NCBI RefSeq assembly: GCF_022436705.1 | Contig: NZ_JAKUHT010000024.1 | Location: 50,620 to 114,619, forward strand | DNA length: 64,000 bases | Reading direction: 5' to 3' | From: Nocardioides sp. CFH 31398 | GTDB taxonomy: Bacteria; Actinomycetota; Actinomycetes; Propionibacteriales; Nocardioidaceae | Part shown: positions 24,498 to 33,446 of the stretch, piece by piece | Position numbering within the stretch: the first letter of the stretch is position 1 | Layout of the letters: every line of letters begins with the position of its first letter | Made by a program: the position numbers and the translations under genes | Notes under the pieces: generated by a model | The model's input: the letters and a program-made list of their open reading frames with translations, nothing else | Databases searched by the model: none | What the model was told of the DNA's origin: nothing

Positions 24498-25643
24498 ATG
24501 GGAGGGGTCAGGTCCGCGGGACGGCGATGGCTTGCGGTCACCCTCGGCCTGGCGGTGTTCGTCGCCGTCGCGGTCGTCGTCCGGTCCTGGCCCGCCGCCG
24601 ACGACGACGTGGACGCCGCCACGCTCGCCGACCGCGTCCAGGACTCCGTCGACCGTCCCTGGTCGGGGTACGTCGTCTCCCAGGGCACCCTCGCGCTCCC
24701 CGACGCCGACCGCTTCTCCTCGGTGGGCGACCTGCTGGGTGAGCAGACCCGCCTGCGCGCCTGGTGGCGCGGCCCGGACGCCTGGCGGGTCGACGAGCTG
24801 CGCCCCGCCGGCGAGGTGGGGCTGCGCCACGAGGGCGCGCTCACCACCGAGTGGAGCTACGAGACCGGCATCGCCGAGGGGACCGCGGAGCGCTACCGCG
24901 ACCCCGACGTCCGCCTGCCGCGCACCGTCGACCTGCTGCCCCCGGAGCTCGCCCGCCACGTCCTCGCGGGCGTCCGCGACGACGAGGTCAGTCGCATCGG
25001 GGCGCGGCGCTTGGCCGGCCGCGACGCCCTCGGGCTGCGCCTCGTGCCGTCCCTGCCGCAGGCCAGCGTCCGCCGGGTGGACGTCTGGGCGGACGCCGAG
25101 ACGTCCGTCCCGCTCTCGGTGGAGGTGTACGGCGACGGCGACGACCCCGTGCTGTCGACGGCGTTCGCGGAGTTCGACGACACCGAGCCCGCCGCGTCGA
25201 CGGTCGCCTTCGACCCGCCGCGCGGGGTGGTCGTCGAGGACGAGGACGTCCTCGACATCGTCGACGCGGTCAGCCGGTTCGCCGAGGCGGTGCCGCCGCG
25301 ACGCCTCGCCGGCCTGCCGCGGACCCGGGACTCCGCCGGCGCCGTCGGCGTCTACGGGCGCGGGGTGACGCGTGTCATGGCCCTGCCGCTCGACGAGCGT
25401 GGGGCCGGCCCGCTGCGCGAGCAGCTCGCCCTGACCCCCGGGGCGTCGGTGACCCCCGAGCGGACCGTCGCGGTCCTCGGGCCGCTCGGCGTGCTCGTGA
25501 CCGACGACGGCGACGGCGACGGGTGGCTGGTCACCGGCCTGGTGACGCCCGAGACCCTGGTGCGCGCCGGGCGCAGCCTGACCCCCTCGTGGGCGTTCAC
25601 GACGACCGCGGCCCCGATGACGACGACCGGAGGCACCCCGTGA
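24498..25643 (+). CDS. Membrane-anchored LolA/RseB-like protein
   Basis: A 381-residue protein with one N-terminal hydrophobic segment (RRWLAVTLGLAVFVAVAVVV, about residues 9-28) acting as signal anchor or signal peptide; no lipobox Cys is present. The exported part starts AATLADRVQDSVDRPWSGYV and has the strand pattern RLRAWWRGPDAWRVDELRP and RRVDVWADAETSVPLSVEV, which recalls the LolA/RseB fold that holds lipid-like ligands. The stop overlaps the next gene, an ABC ATPase (GTGA), so it may work as the exported partner of that transporter. Function is inference; this is not a homologue of the Gram-negative sorting system in a strict sense. ATG 24498 has only a G-rich stretch upstream. Confidence 0.72.
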   Translation: MGGVRSAGRRWLAVTLGLAVFVAVAVVVRSWPAADDDVDAATLADRVQDSVDRPWSGYVVSQGTLALPDADRFSSVGDLLGEQTRLRAWWRGPDAWRVDELRPAGEVGLRHEGALTTEWSYETGIAEGTAERYRDPDVRLPRTVDLLPPELARHVLAGVRDDEVSRIGARRLAGRDALGLRLVPSLPQASVRRVDVWADAETSVPLSVEVYGDGDDPVLSTAFAEFDDTEPAASTVAFDPPRGVVVEDEDVLDIVDAVSRFAEAVPPRRLAGLPRTRDSAGAVGVYGRGVTRVMALPLDERGAGPLREQLALTPGASVTPERTVAVLGPLGVLVTDDGDGDGWLVTGLVTPETLVRAGRSLTPSWAFTTTAAPMTTTGGTP

Positions 25644-26572
25644 CCGAGCCCGTCATCCGCACCGCGGGGCTGACCAAGCGCTTCGGTCGCGTCACCGCGG
25701 TCGACGGCGTCGACCTCGACGTCCGCGAGGGCGACGTGTACGGGTTCCTCGGCGCCAACGGGTCCGGCAAGACGACCACGGTGCGGATGCTGCTCGGCCT
25801 CGTGCTCGCCACCCGGGGCGAGGCGGAGGTCCTCGGACGGCCCATGCCGCGCCACCGCCAGGAGGTGCTGCCGCAGGTGGGGGCGCTCGTCGAGGGCCCC
25901 GGCGCCTACGAGTCGATGTCGGGCCGCGCCAACCTGCGCCTGTTCGACGCGATGGGCTCCGCCGGACCCGCGGGAGGCCGTCGTACCCGCGAGCGACGCA
26001 TCGGCGAGGTGCTGGAGCGCGTGGGGCTCGGCGGCATCGACCGGCGGCCGGTGAAGGCGTACTCGCTCGGCATGCGCCAACGGCTCGGCCTCGCGTCCGC
26101 GCTGCTGCGCTCGCCGCGCCTGCTCGTCCTCGACGAGCCGACGAACGGCCTCGACCCGCAGGGCATCCACGAGATCCGTGAGCTGCTGCTCGAGCTGAAC
26201 CGGGGTGGGGTCACGGTGTTCCTGTCGAGCCACCTGCTCGCCGAGATCGAGCAGATGTGCACCCGGGTCGGCGTGCTCGACCGCGGGCGCCTCGTGCTCC
26301 AGGACGACCTGGCGGCGCTGCAGGGCCCGACGGGTCGCACCGAGGTGGTGACCGACGACCCCGGCCGGGCGGCGTCCCTGCTCGGAGACGCGGTCGAGGG
26401 CCGGGACGGCGACCGCCTGCTCGTGCGGGCCGACGACACGGGCACCCTCAACCGGCGCCTCGTCGAGGCCGGCTGCCGGGTCACGCTGCTCGCGCCCGAG
26501 CGTCGGACCCTCGAGCAGGTCGTGCTCGCCGCGTCCGCGGGTGCCGGCGACCGCAGGGAGAGGGCCTCGTGA
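25640..26572 (+). CDS. ABC transporter ATP-binding protein
   Basis: A 310-residue ATPase of the drug/Na+ export type (CcmA/YxlF-like). Walker A GANGSGKTTT, signature YSLGMRQRLG, Walker B LLVLDEPTNGLD and the H-loop in FLSSHLL are all intact. The C-terminal part (about 225-310) is the extra regulatory domain seen in such ATPases. It pairs with the permease gene downstream, whose GTG overlaps its stop. The GTG at 25640 has GGAGG at good spacing. Together with the LolA-like protein, this looks like a three-gene export system; the substrate is unknown. Confidence 0.92.
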   Translation: MTEPVIRTAGLTKRFGRVTAVDGVDLDVREGDVYGFLGANGSGKTTTVRMLLGLVLATRGEAEVLGRPMPRHRQEVLPQVGALVEGPGAYESMSGRANLRLFDAMGSAGPAGGRRTRERRIGEVLERVGLGGIDRRPVKAYSLGMRQRLGLASALLRSPRLLVLDEPTNGLDPQGIHEIRELLLELNRGGVTVFLSSHLLAEIEQMCTRVGVLDRGRLVLQDDLAALQGPTGRTEVVTDDPGRAASLLGDAVEGRDGDRLLVRADDTGTLNRRLVEAGCRVTLLAPERRTLEQVVLAASAGAGDRRERAS

Positions 26573-27384
26573 TCCGCGTCGAGCTCCGCAAGCTGCTCTG
26601 CAGCCGTCGGACGTGGGTGACGATCGCGCTGATCGACGCCCTGCCGGTGCTCGTGGCGGTCCTGCTGGCCGTCACCGGGGTGGGTCCACGGCCGGGCACG
26701 GGCCCGGCGTTCCTGTCCGCGGTGCTGACGGACGGCACCCTCTACCCGCTCGCGGCGCTGGCCATGGTGGTGCCGCTGTTCCTGCCCGTCGCCGTCGCGG
26801 TCACCGCGGGCGAGGCGGTCGCCGGCGAGGGCCAGGCGGGGACGCTGCGCTACGTGCTGATCCGCCCGGTCGGCCGCACCCGGCTGCTCGTCGCCAAGCT
26901 CGTCGCGGTCGTCGTGTTCGCCCTGCTGGCGGTGGTCGTCGTGGCGGCCACGGCGTACGTCGTGGGGGTGCTGCTACTCGGCCAGCAGGACGTCACCACC
27001 GGGACGGCGACCTTCTCGGGCACCTCGCTGACCACCCCCGAGCTGGTGCTGCGGACCCTGATGTCGCTGGCGTACGCGATGCTGTGCATGCTCGGCGTCG
27101 CCGCGATCGCGCTGTTCTGCTCGACGCTCGTCGACACCCCGCTCGCCGCCGCGCTGGGCGCGATCGCCGTCCTCATCGCCTCGACCCTGCTGCTCACCCT
27201 CGACGCCGCGAGCGCCCTGCACCCGTGGCTGATCACCCGCTACTGGCTGGCGTTCACCGACCTCTTCCGCGACCCCATCTTCTGGCGCGACATCCTGCGC
27301 GGGATCGGCCTGCAGCTGCTGTACGTCGCGGTCTTCCTGGGTGCCGCCTGGGCGAACTTCACGACGAAGGACGTCACGCGGTAG
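26569..27384 (+). CDS. ABC-2 type transporter permease
   Basis: A 271-residue membrane protein with about six hydrophobic helices (first TWVTIALIDALPVLVAVLLA near 17-36). EGQAGTLRYVLIRPVGRTRLL near 90-110 is the elbow/coupling region typical of ABC-2 permeases such as NatB and YxlG: the TLRYVLIRPV motif contacts the ATPase. It overlaps the ATPase gene by four bases and has an AGGGAGAGG ribosome site. It forms the membrane channel of the complex. The following 90-base gap before the convergent lipase gene has no clear terminator. Confidence 0.88.
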   Translation: MIRVELRKLLCSRRTWVTIALIDALPVLVAVLLAVTGVGPRPGTGPAFLSAVLTDGTLYPLAALAMVVPLFLPVAVAVTAGEAVAGEGQAGTLRYVLIRPVGRTRLLVAKLVAVVVFALLAVVVVAATAYVVGVLLLGQQDVTTGTATFSGTSLTTPELVLRTLMSLAYAMLCMLGVAAIALFCSTLVDTPLAAALGAIAVLIASTLLLTLDAASALHPWLITRYWLAFTDLFRDPIFWRDILRGIGLQLLYVAVFLGAAWANFTTKDVTR

Positions 27385-27474
27385 GTCGCCACAACCGCGG
27401 GTCGAGGTCCGGTGAGGTTCCCTGGCGCCTCGACCTGCGCCGCGTCACGGCCTCCTACGCTCGGCCGCGATGGC

Positions 27475-28272
27475 TCAGCAGACCGAGGCCCGCGGGGGGC
27501 CGCTCGGGACGTCGACGCCCAGCGCGTCGAGGACCATCGCGATGACGGCGGGGTCGGAGGGCAGGGCGCCGTGCTCGACCCGGAGACCACCGCAGACGTC
27601 CTGGACGGCGTACGCCACGGAGCCGTCCAGCCTGCCGGACGTCGGCGGGACGACGACCTGGTCGCCCTCGGTCCAGATGCTCACCCACTGCGGACCGTCC
27701 GGTGTCTCGTCGCCGGCGTTCAGCCCGGCGAGGAGGTCGCTGTCGGTGGTGAGCTGGCGGCAGGCCTGGGGGCAGGTGTCGGGGGCGAGCCCGGCGCCGA
27801 GGTCGGCGACCTCGGTGCCGTGGTGGGGCGACCCGAGCGTCACGACCCGCCGCGCCAGCGCGTCGCCGCCGTCCTCGGCGACCCACAACCGGGCCACGAC
27901 GCCGCCGGCGGAGTGCCCCACCACGTCGACGGAGTCCGCCCCGGCCTCGCGGGCCGTCTCGGCGGCGACCCGGCCCAGCGCCGCAGCCTGGGCGCGCAGG
28001 TCGCCGGTGCCGCCGTCCACCGGGTCGACGACCACCACCTCGCGTCCCTCGGCCTCGAGCGCGTCGGCGAGCGGCTGCAGCCCGGCGCCGGTCGCGCCGT
28101 ACCCGGGCACCAGCAGCACCGGTCCGGGCTCGTCCTGCGCCACGGCGACCGGGTCGTCGTCGCCGAGGAGGGCGGTCGCTCCGAGGGCCGCTGCGGCGAG
28201 GAGCGCGAGCGCCAGCACGCCACCGACGAGGAGCACGAGGCGGCGCCGTGCGGGCGCCAGCGAGTCCAGCAC
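27475..28272 (-). CDS. Membrane-anchored alpha/beta hydrolase (lipase-like)
   Basis: A 265-residue protein starting at a GTG (28272) six bases after the upstream stop. The N terminus (RRRLVLLVGGVLALALLAAAALG) is a signal peptide or anchor. The hydrolase core has the oxyanion strand VLLVPGYGATG, the nucleophile elbow GHSAGG, and a C-terminal His in RVEHGALPSDP. LGSPHHGTEVADL is typical of lipase class 2/PGAP1-like enzymes, acting on triacylglycerol or other esters outside the membrane. Two Cys near the middle (DTCPQACRQL) may form a disulphide. Acyl specificity cannot be inferred. It is coupled to the upstream discoidin-like membrane protein gene. Confidence 0.85.
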   Translation of the reverse strand: MLDSLAPARRRLVLLVGGVLALALLAAAALGATALLGDDDPVAVAQDEPGPVLLVPGYGATGAGLQPLADALEAEGREVVVVDPVDGGTGDLRAQAAALGRVAAETAREAGADSVDVVGHSAGGVVARLWVAEDGGDALARRVVTLGSPHHGTEVADLGAGLAPDTCPQACRQLTTDSDLLAGLNAGDETPDGPQWVSIWTEGDQVVVPPTSGRLDGSVAYAVQDVCGGLRVEHGALPSDPAVIAMVLDALGVDVPSGPPRASVC

Positions 28273-28277
28273 GGGCG

Positions 28278-29432
28278 TCAGTCGCGTGCCGGGCGCGGGA
28301 CGCCCTCGAGCGCGACCTCGCTGATCGCGGTGTAGTCGCGCCGGTCCGGCCCGCCGCCCGGACCGGACACGCGGGTCAGCCGCAGGCGCAGCGTCGAGGT
28401 GGTGCGCGGGCGGATGTCGGTGCGCTGCACCTGCGCGACGTCGTCCAGAGAGTGGACGACGCGCGAGCCGTCGTCGAAGTACCACTCGACCTGGCGGATG
28501 CGCCGGTTGCCGGCGTACCAGTCGACCGTCCGGCCCCCCGAGGACCCGGTCTTCGCGTAGCCGTTGAGCAGGCCCACGGTGGTCAGGGTCACCGGGCTGG
28601 AGAACGTGAAGGTCAGGACCATGCCCTGCCCGTCGCCGACCATCCGCCAGGCGGTCTCGTCGCGGCCGTCCAGCATGTTCGGGGCGGCGTACCTGACGGT
28701 CCGGCCGGCGAGGTCCTCGTTCGGCGGGGCGGTGGACGGCGCCGTGGCGTTGGTCAGCGACGTCACGGGCTCGGCGTCGCGCCGCGCCTGCGCGGCGCCG
28801 GTGGGCCGCCCGTCCTCACGGGGGCCGTCCTGGCGGGCCCCGCCCCGCCGGGTGTCCCCGTCGCCACGGGGCCGCCCGGCCTGCCGGCCCTGGTCACCCT
28901 CGCTGCGGGAGGTGCCCGGCGAGCGGGCCTCCTGCCGTCCGTCGTCGCGGACGCCCTGGAGAGACACGCTGCTCGTGGTGACGACCGGCTCGGGCCGGCT
29001 GCCGAGGAAGACTCCGGTGCCGGCGGCCAGCGCGACCGCCATCGCCGCGGCGACCCAGGGCAGCACCGGTCGCGACAGGGGCCCGCGCCCGGGGCCGGAG
29101 GACCCGCCTGCCGCGGGGGCCTGCGCGGGCACCGGTACGAGCCGGTCGGCGGTCGACGTGGTGGGGGTCGTCGGGGGGACCGGGTCCGTCGTGCCGGTCG
29201 ACGGCTCGTCGGCGTACAGCGGCCAGCGGGGCGGTCGCGGCAGGTCGCCCGAGGGCTCCGCCGGGACCAGGACGGGCGGCAGGGAGCGGGTCTCGTCGCC
29301 GGCCTGGTCGTCCGGCCTCGCGCCGAGGCCCAGGTACGCCGGGAGGGCGAGGTCGCGCTCGTCCGCCGGGACGACGGGGAGCGGGGTGCGCTCGGCGGTG
29401 TCGGTGCGCCAGTCGGACCAGCCGGACGACAT
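28278..29432 (-). CDS. Membrane protein with C-terminal discoidin-like (NADase-type glycan-binding) domain
   Basis: A 384-residue protein. Residues 1-125 are a Pro/Ala/Thr-rich cytoplasmic region, one helix follows (VLPWVAAAMAVALAAGTGVFLG, about 127-148), then a charged Arg/Asp/Gly-rich spacer (about 155-215). The outer domain starts with YAAPNMLDGRDETAWRMVGD and continues LTFTFSSPVTLTTVGLLNGY, the signature of the jelly-roll glycan-binding domain named after the NADase toxin domain and related to discoidin/F5-8C. It could bind a cell-surface glycan. It has a strong GGAGGGAGG ribosome site before GTGATG; I chose the ATG. The next gene is a secreted lipase-like protein, five bases away. Confidence 0.75.
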   Translation of the reverse strand: MSSGWSDWRTDTAERTPLPVVPADERDLALPAYLGLGARPDDQAGDETRSLPPVLVPAEPSGDLPRPPRWPLYADEPSTGTTDPVPPTTPTTSTADRLVPVPAQAPAAGGSSGPGRGPLSRPVLPWVAAAMAVALAAGTGVFLGSRPEPVVTTSSVSLQGVRDDGRQEARSPGTSRSEGDQGRQAGRPRGDGDTRRGGARQDGPREDGRPTGAAQARRDAEPVTSLTNATAPSTAPPNEDLAGRTVRYAAPNMLDGRDETAWRMVGDGQGMVLTFTFSSPVTLTTVGLLNGYAKTGSSGGRTVDWYAGNRRIRQVEWYFDDGSRVVHSLDDVAQVQRTDIRPRTTSTLRLRLTRVSGPGGGPDRRDYTAISEVALEGVPRPARD

Positions 29433-29535
29433 CACGGCCTCCCTCCAGGACGACGACGGGCCGGGAGCCCTCCACGGTAGCGGCAGGGTCCCGGCCCGTC
29501 GTGCGGCCGTCTCCGGCCGTGGGGTCCGTCGGCGG

Positions 29536-30081
29536 TCAGCCGTCGGCGCGGCTCGCGTCCGCGGCCGACGCCTCGCTGCCGGCGCCCTCGGTCACGAGGT
29601 CACCCGAGATGGACTCGAGGTGCGCGCGCACGAACCACTGGAACTTCTCGAGCTCGGCGGTCTGCGCGATCACCATGTCCTCGGTGATCGGGTCGATGTC
29701 GCCGGAGGTCTCGATCACCTTGCGGTTGTCGGTGATCGCGCCGGTGTAGACGAGGTCGAGCGCCCCGAGGTGGGCGAGCGAGCTGTCGCGGCCGAGGGAG
29801 TAGTCGTCCCACGTCCGGTCGGCGACGATCGCGCCCGGGGTGCCCTTGGGCGAGCCGCCGAGGGTGGCGATGCGCTCCGCGACCTCGTCGGCGTAGCCAC
29901 GGACGAGCTCGACCTGCGGGTCGATCATCTCGTGCACCGCGATGAAGTGCGGCCCGACGACGTTCCAGTGGACGTGCTTCAGGGTCAGGTGGAGGTCGTT
30001 GTACGCGGACAGGCGGCCCTGCAGCAGACCGATGATGGTCTGGGCCTGCTCGCCGGTCAGTCCGGGGACGGTGTAGGACAC
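29536..30081 (-). CDS. dps: Dps family DNA-binding ferritin-like protein
   Basis: A 181-residue Dps (starvation-inducible) protein. The ferroxidase centre reads HVHWNVVGPHFIAVHEMIDPQVELVRGYADEVAERI: the His, Asp and Glu pattern of the family is complete. The protein should form a dodecamer that oxidises and stores iron with H2O2 and protects DNA. It has an Ala/Ser/Asp tail of about 20 residues that may contact DNA or be disordered. The GTG start at 30081 is preceded by GAAGGAGA, a strong ribosome site, which settles it against the longer frame upstream. Regulation is not visible. Confidence 0.93.
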   Translation of the reverse strand: MSYTVPGLTGEQAQTIIGLLQGRLSAYNDLHLTLKHVHWNVVGPHFIAVHEMIDPQVELVRGYADEVAERIATLGGSPKGTPGAIVADRTWDDYSLGRDSSLAHLGALDLVYTGAITDNRKVIETSGDIDPITEDMVIAQTAELEKFQWFVRAHLESISGDLVTEGAGSEASAADASRADG

Positions 30082-30195
30082 GGTTCTCCTTCGGTGGATG
30101 ACGTCGTGCGTGCGGTCGTGCGGTCGTGCGGTGCTACCGGGGCAACACCGCGGTGGTGCGGGGGATTCCGGCGGCGCCGGCACGGGCCCGGGGGC

Positions 30196-30438
30196 TCAGC
30201 CCAGGAAGGTGCGGACGTCCAGGTGCTCGCCGTCGTCGGTGTCGATGGCGTCGACGAGCCGCTCGAGGACGTCGTCGGGCACCTCGACGCCGGCCTGGGA
30301 GACGGCGCCGTCGAGCTCGGTGCGGATCGTGTCGCGGGGAGCGGACTCCTCGTACGAGACGACGCGGTCGACGGCGGCCTGGAGGGCCTCCACGCGGGGG
30401 TCGTCGTCGGGGGTCTCGGGGGTGACGGGTTCGGTCAT
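30196..30438 (-). CDS. Small acidic conserved hypothetical protein
   Basis: An 80-residue acidic protein with an ATG start; not recognised. It has an N-terminal Pro/Glu/Asp stretch (TEPVTPETPDDDPR), then two predicted helices (EALQAAVDRVVSYEESAP and VPDDVLERLVDAIDTDD). No Cys, membrane helix or DNA-binding motif is seen. It lies divergent to a lipoprotein gene, separated by 83 bases, and downstream of nothing obvious on its strand; the Dps gene is 114 bases further on. Codon use resembles neighbours, so it is likely real. Confidence 0.65.
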   Translation of the reverse strand: MTEPVTPETPDDDPRVEALQAAVDRVVSYEESAPRDTIRTELDGAVSQAGVEVPDDVLERLVDAIDTDDGEHLDVRTFLG

Positions 30439-30508
30439 GGCCTCGGGGTACCCACTGACCGCACACCTGTCTCCCGGACGTCCTGCCCCCCCGCCAGGGT
30501 GCGCCTCC

Positions 30509-30514
30509 TAGGGT
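30509..30514 (+). promoter_or_regulatory. -10 hexamer TAGGGT, likely leaderless start
   Basis: TAGGGT ends seven bases before the GTG of the lipoprotein gene; no ribosome site is present. Confidence 0.5.
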
Positions 30515-30521
30515 CGGGTCC

Positions 30522-31031
30522 GTGAGCCGACGAGCGCCCGCCCTCCCCGTTGCCCTGCTGCTCCTCGGCGTCCCCGCGCTGGCGTCCTGCGGCGGTGACG
30601 ACGACGCCGCGGCGCCCGAGGGTCCCGGGGACGAGGTCTCGCTGGGGGAGACCCTCGACCCGTCGGCCGACGCGGAGACGCTGCCACCCGACGTCGCCGA
30701 GGCCACGACGGAGCTGCGCGGCGCGGTCCGCACCTTCAGCGACGCCCTCCTCACCGGCGACGGCGAGCTCGCCTACGCCTTCTACACCGCCGAGTGCCAG
30801 ACGCGCGTGCCACGGGGGACCTACCTGCTGATCGTGACCCGCGCCGGCGAGGTGTACGGCGAGCCGCTGCCGTTCGCGACGTACGACGCGACGACCTCGC
30901 GCGAGGACGTCGACGGGGAGCCGACGGAGGTCGCGGCGGTCGACTACACCTTCCGGGGCGCGGACGGCCTCGTCCAGTCGGACGAGGAGTGGACCCTCAC
31001 CGACGACGGCTGGCGGCTCTCGGACTGCTGA
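30522..31031 (+). CDS. Lipoprotein, hypothetical
   Basis: A 169-residue lipoprotein. A short signal (PALPVALLLLGVPA) ends in the lipobox LASC, with acylated Cys near residue 23 followed by GGDDD. A low-complexity acidic linker leads to a compact domain: ELRGAVRTFSDALLTGDGELAYAFYTAECQTRV, a helix and Cys typical of NTF2/DUF4878-like proteins in which a tail strand set (VDYTFRGADGLVQSDEEWTLTDDGWRLSDC) follows. So an exported NTF2-like fold is likely, ligand unknown. The second and third Cys (ECQ and C-terminal DC) may form a disulphide. It converges with the kinase gene behind a hairpin. Confidence 0.8.
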   Translation: MSRRAPALPVALLLLGVPALASCGGDDDAAAPEGPGDEVSLGETLDPSADAETLPPDVAEATTELRGAVRTFSDALLTGDGELAYAFYTAECQTRVPRGTYLLIVTRAGEVYGEPLPFATYDATTSREDVDGEPTEVAAVDYTFRGADGLVQSDEEWTLTDDGWRLSDC

Positions 31032-31038
31032 GCCGTCC

Positions 31039-31062
31039 CGGGCCGGCCGGCGGGCCGGCCCG
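31039..31062. terminator. Bidirectional terminator-like hairpin
   Basis: CGGGCCGG (31039-31046) pairs with CCGGCCCG (31055-31062) around an eight-base loop, between the convergent lipoprotein and kinase genes whose stops are 31 bases apart. Confidence 0.6.
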
Positions 31063-33333
31063 TCAGAGGACGGTCAGCGTCACCGTCGACCCGGGCTCGA
31101 CGGTCTCGCCCTCGCCGGGGTCGACGTCGGTGACGTAGCCGAGCTCGAAGATCCCGCCGCCCTCCTCGACGACGACGAGGCCGAGGTCCTCGAGGGTGCG
31201 CCGGGCCTCGTCGACGGTGCTGTTCACGATCCCCTCCGGGATGACGACGCCCTCCGCGCCGGTCGAGACCACGATCTCGAGCGTCTCGCCGGGCAGCAGC
31301 TCCTCGCCCGCGCCGGGGGAGCTCGACACCACGAGGCCCTCCTCGACGGTGTCGGAGGACTCCTCGGTGCGGACGACCTCGAGGCCGGCGTCGGTGTAGC
31401 GCTGCTCCACCTCGTCGGCGTCCTGGCCCGCCAGCTCCTCGACGGTGACCGGCTCGGGGCCCAGGCTCACCACGATCGAGACCCGGCTGCCGGGGCTGAG
31501 CTCGGTGCCGGCCTCCGGGTCCGTCCCGACGACGTCGCCCTCGTCGATGCTGTCGCTGTACTGCTCGAGGCCGTCGCCGACCACCAGGTCCAGCCCGAGC
31601 AGGGCGTCCTGCGCCTGGTCCTCCGTGCGGCCCCGCAGCCGCGGCACCTCGACGCGCTCGGGCCCGAGGGAGAGCGTCAGCGTGACGGTGCCGCCGTCGA
31701 GCACCCGGTCGCCCCGGGCGGGGTCGGTCGACATGACCTCGCCGGCGGGCACGGTCTCCGAGTACTCCTCGGTGACCTCGGCGTCGAGGCCGACGTCCTG
31801 CAGTCGCTCGGCGGCGGCCTGCTCGTCGAGACCGACCACGCCCGGGGTGTCGGTCCAGCGGCCGAAGCCGAGCCACCAGCCGCCCGCTCCCGCGGCGAGG
31901 AGGAGCACCAGCGCCCCGACGAGCCAGGCGCGGCGGCGCGAGCGCCCGCGGCCAGGACGCCCGGAGCCGGCCGTCCGTGCGGCGGGTCCCCGGGGGCCGG
32001 AGCCGCCCGGCCGGGCACCCGGGGGCACGGGGGCGGGCGCCGGCGGGGCGTACGCCGGCACCGCCGGGAGGTCCCGGGTGTCGCGGCGTCCGTAGCGGTC
32101 GGGCCGGTCGGGCTGGTCGGGCTGGTCGGTGGCACCGGGGCGGACCCGCGTCTGCGGGCCCCGCTCGCGCGTCGGGTCGGGCCGGGGGAGCGCGACGGGT
32201 GGCTCCGCCGCGGCCGCGTCGTCGGCGGGGGGCCAGGGCGCGTCGCCCCGTCCGGAGCCGAACAGCCACGTGTCGCTGTCCTCGGTCCCGCCGACCGCCG
32301 GGGCCGCCACGGCCGCGGCCTCGTGCGTGGGGTCGCCGTCGGGCCCGGCGGCGTCGTACGGCGTGGGCGCCTCGGGCGGCGGCGGGGGCACGGGCCGCAG
32401 GTCCTGCACCAGGTCCGGGTCGTCGACGACGCCGGCGTCCAGCGCCTGCAGCACCCGGCGGACGTGGCGCAGGAGCACGCCCGCGTCGGCGGGCCGCTGG
32501 CCGGGGTCGCGCACGCAGGCCCGCGCGACGAGCGCGTCGACGTACGCCGGGACGCCGGGCACGCTCGCCGACGGGGCGGGCACGTCGGTGTGCACGTGGT
32601 GGTAGGCGATCTGGATCGGGGTGTCGCCGCGGTGCGGCTTGAGGCCGGTGAGCAGCTCGTGGAGCACGATCCCGGCGGCGTAGACGTCGACGCGGGGGTC
32701 GGCCCGGCCGTCGGTGAGGAGCTCGGGGGCGAGGTAGGACACGGTGCCGATGAGCACGCCGCCGGTGGCCGTGTGCTGGCTCTCGGCGCTGACGGCCTTG
32801 GCCAGGCCGAAGTCGGCGACCTTGACCCGGGCCCCGGCCTCGGTGTGGCCGGGGCTGACGTCGGCGATGAGGACGTTCTCCGGCTTCACGTCGCGGTGCA
32901 CGATCCCGGCCCGGTGGGCGGCGGCGAGCGCGGCGAGGACCGGCTCCAGGGTCCGCAGCGCGCGGGCCGGCGGCATCGGGGCCTCGTCGCGGACGACGTC
33001 GCGCAGCGTGCGCCCCGGCAGGTGCTCCATGACCAGGTAGACCAGCCCGCCGTCCTCCCCCTGGTCGTGGACGGCGACCACGTTGGGGTGCGACAGGCGG
33101 GCCGCGGAGCGCGCCTCCCGCACGAAGCGGGCCACGAACTCCTCGTCGTCGCCGAGGGCGCTGTGCATGACCTTGAGGGCGACCGTGCGGTCGAGGCGGG
33201 TGTCGGAGGCGACGTGCACGGTGGCCATGCCGCCCCGGGCGATCCTCGGCCCGACGCGGTAGCGGCCGTCGACGAGGCGCCCCTCGAGGGACTCCTCGGC
33301 GGGGCCGCGCTCGCGCACGTGACCGTCGCTCAT
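31063..33333 (-). CDS. pknL: PknL-type transmembrane Ser/Thr protein kinase with four PASTA domains
   Basis: A 756-residue kinase. The domain at about 18-280 has the P-loop IARGGMATVH, the Lys in VALKVM, the HRDVKPEN catalytic loop and VADFGLAK, all intact. A Pro/acidic juxtamembrane region follows (to about 500), then one helix (WLVGALVLLLAAGAGGWWLG) and four PASTA repeats that end the protein (each starts near GVVGLDEQ, VEVPRLRG, VTVEELAG or GVVIPEGI). PASTA domains bind muropeptides or lipid II, so the kinase would report wall status. The ATG at 33333 has GGAGGGA upstream. M. tuberculosis PknL in this place lacks PASTA repeats, while corynebacterial PknL has them. It is divergent from an Rv2175c-like gene. 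Confidence 0.93.
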   Translation of the reverse strand: MSDGHVRERGPAEESLEGRLVDGRYRVGPRIARGGMATVHVASDTRLDRTVALKVMHSALGDDEEFVARFVREARSAARLSHPNVVAVHDQGEDGGLVYLVMEHLPGRTLRDVVRDEAPMPPARALRTLEPVLAALAAAHRAGIVHRDVKPENVLIADVSPGHTEAGARVKVADFGLAKAVSAESQHTATGGVLIGTVSYLAPELLTDGRADPRVDVYAAGIVLHELLTGLKPHRGDTPIQIAYHHVHTDVPAPSASVPGVPAYVDALVARACVRDPGQRPADAGVLLRHVRRVLQALDAGVVDDPDLVQDLRPVPPPPPEAPTPYDAAGPDGDPTHEAAAVAAPAVGGTEDSDTWLFGSGRGDAPWPPADDAAAAEPPVALPRPDPTRERGPQTRVRPGATDQPDQPDRPDRYGRRDTRDLPAVPAYAPPAPAPVPPGARPGGSGPRGPAARTAGSGRPGRGRSRRRAWLVGALVLLLAAGAGGWWLGFGRWTDTPGVVGLDEQAAAERLQDVGLDAEVTEEYSETVPAGEVMSTDPARGDRVLDGGTVTLTLSLGPERVEVPRLRGRTEDQAQDALLGLDLVVGDGLEQYSDSIDEGDVVGTDPEAGTELSPGSRVSIVVSLGPEPVTVEELAGQDADEVEQRYTDAGLEVVRTEESSDTVEEGLVVSSSPGAGEELLPGETLEIVVSTGAEGVVIPEGIVNSTVDEARRTLEDLGLVVVEEGGGIFELGYVTDVDPGEGETVEPGSTVTLTVL

Positions 33334-33446
33334 CGTCCCTCCTGCCGGGCCGGCCCCCTGCCGGTGGTGGCCCATCGTACGAAGACCCACCCCCGGAGGA
33401 CGGGCCACGCGCGCGGGCCGTGTCGCGGGTGCGCCACCATGGACCC

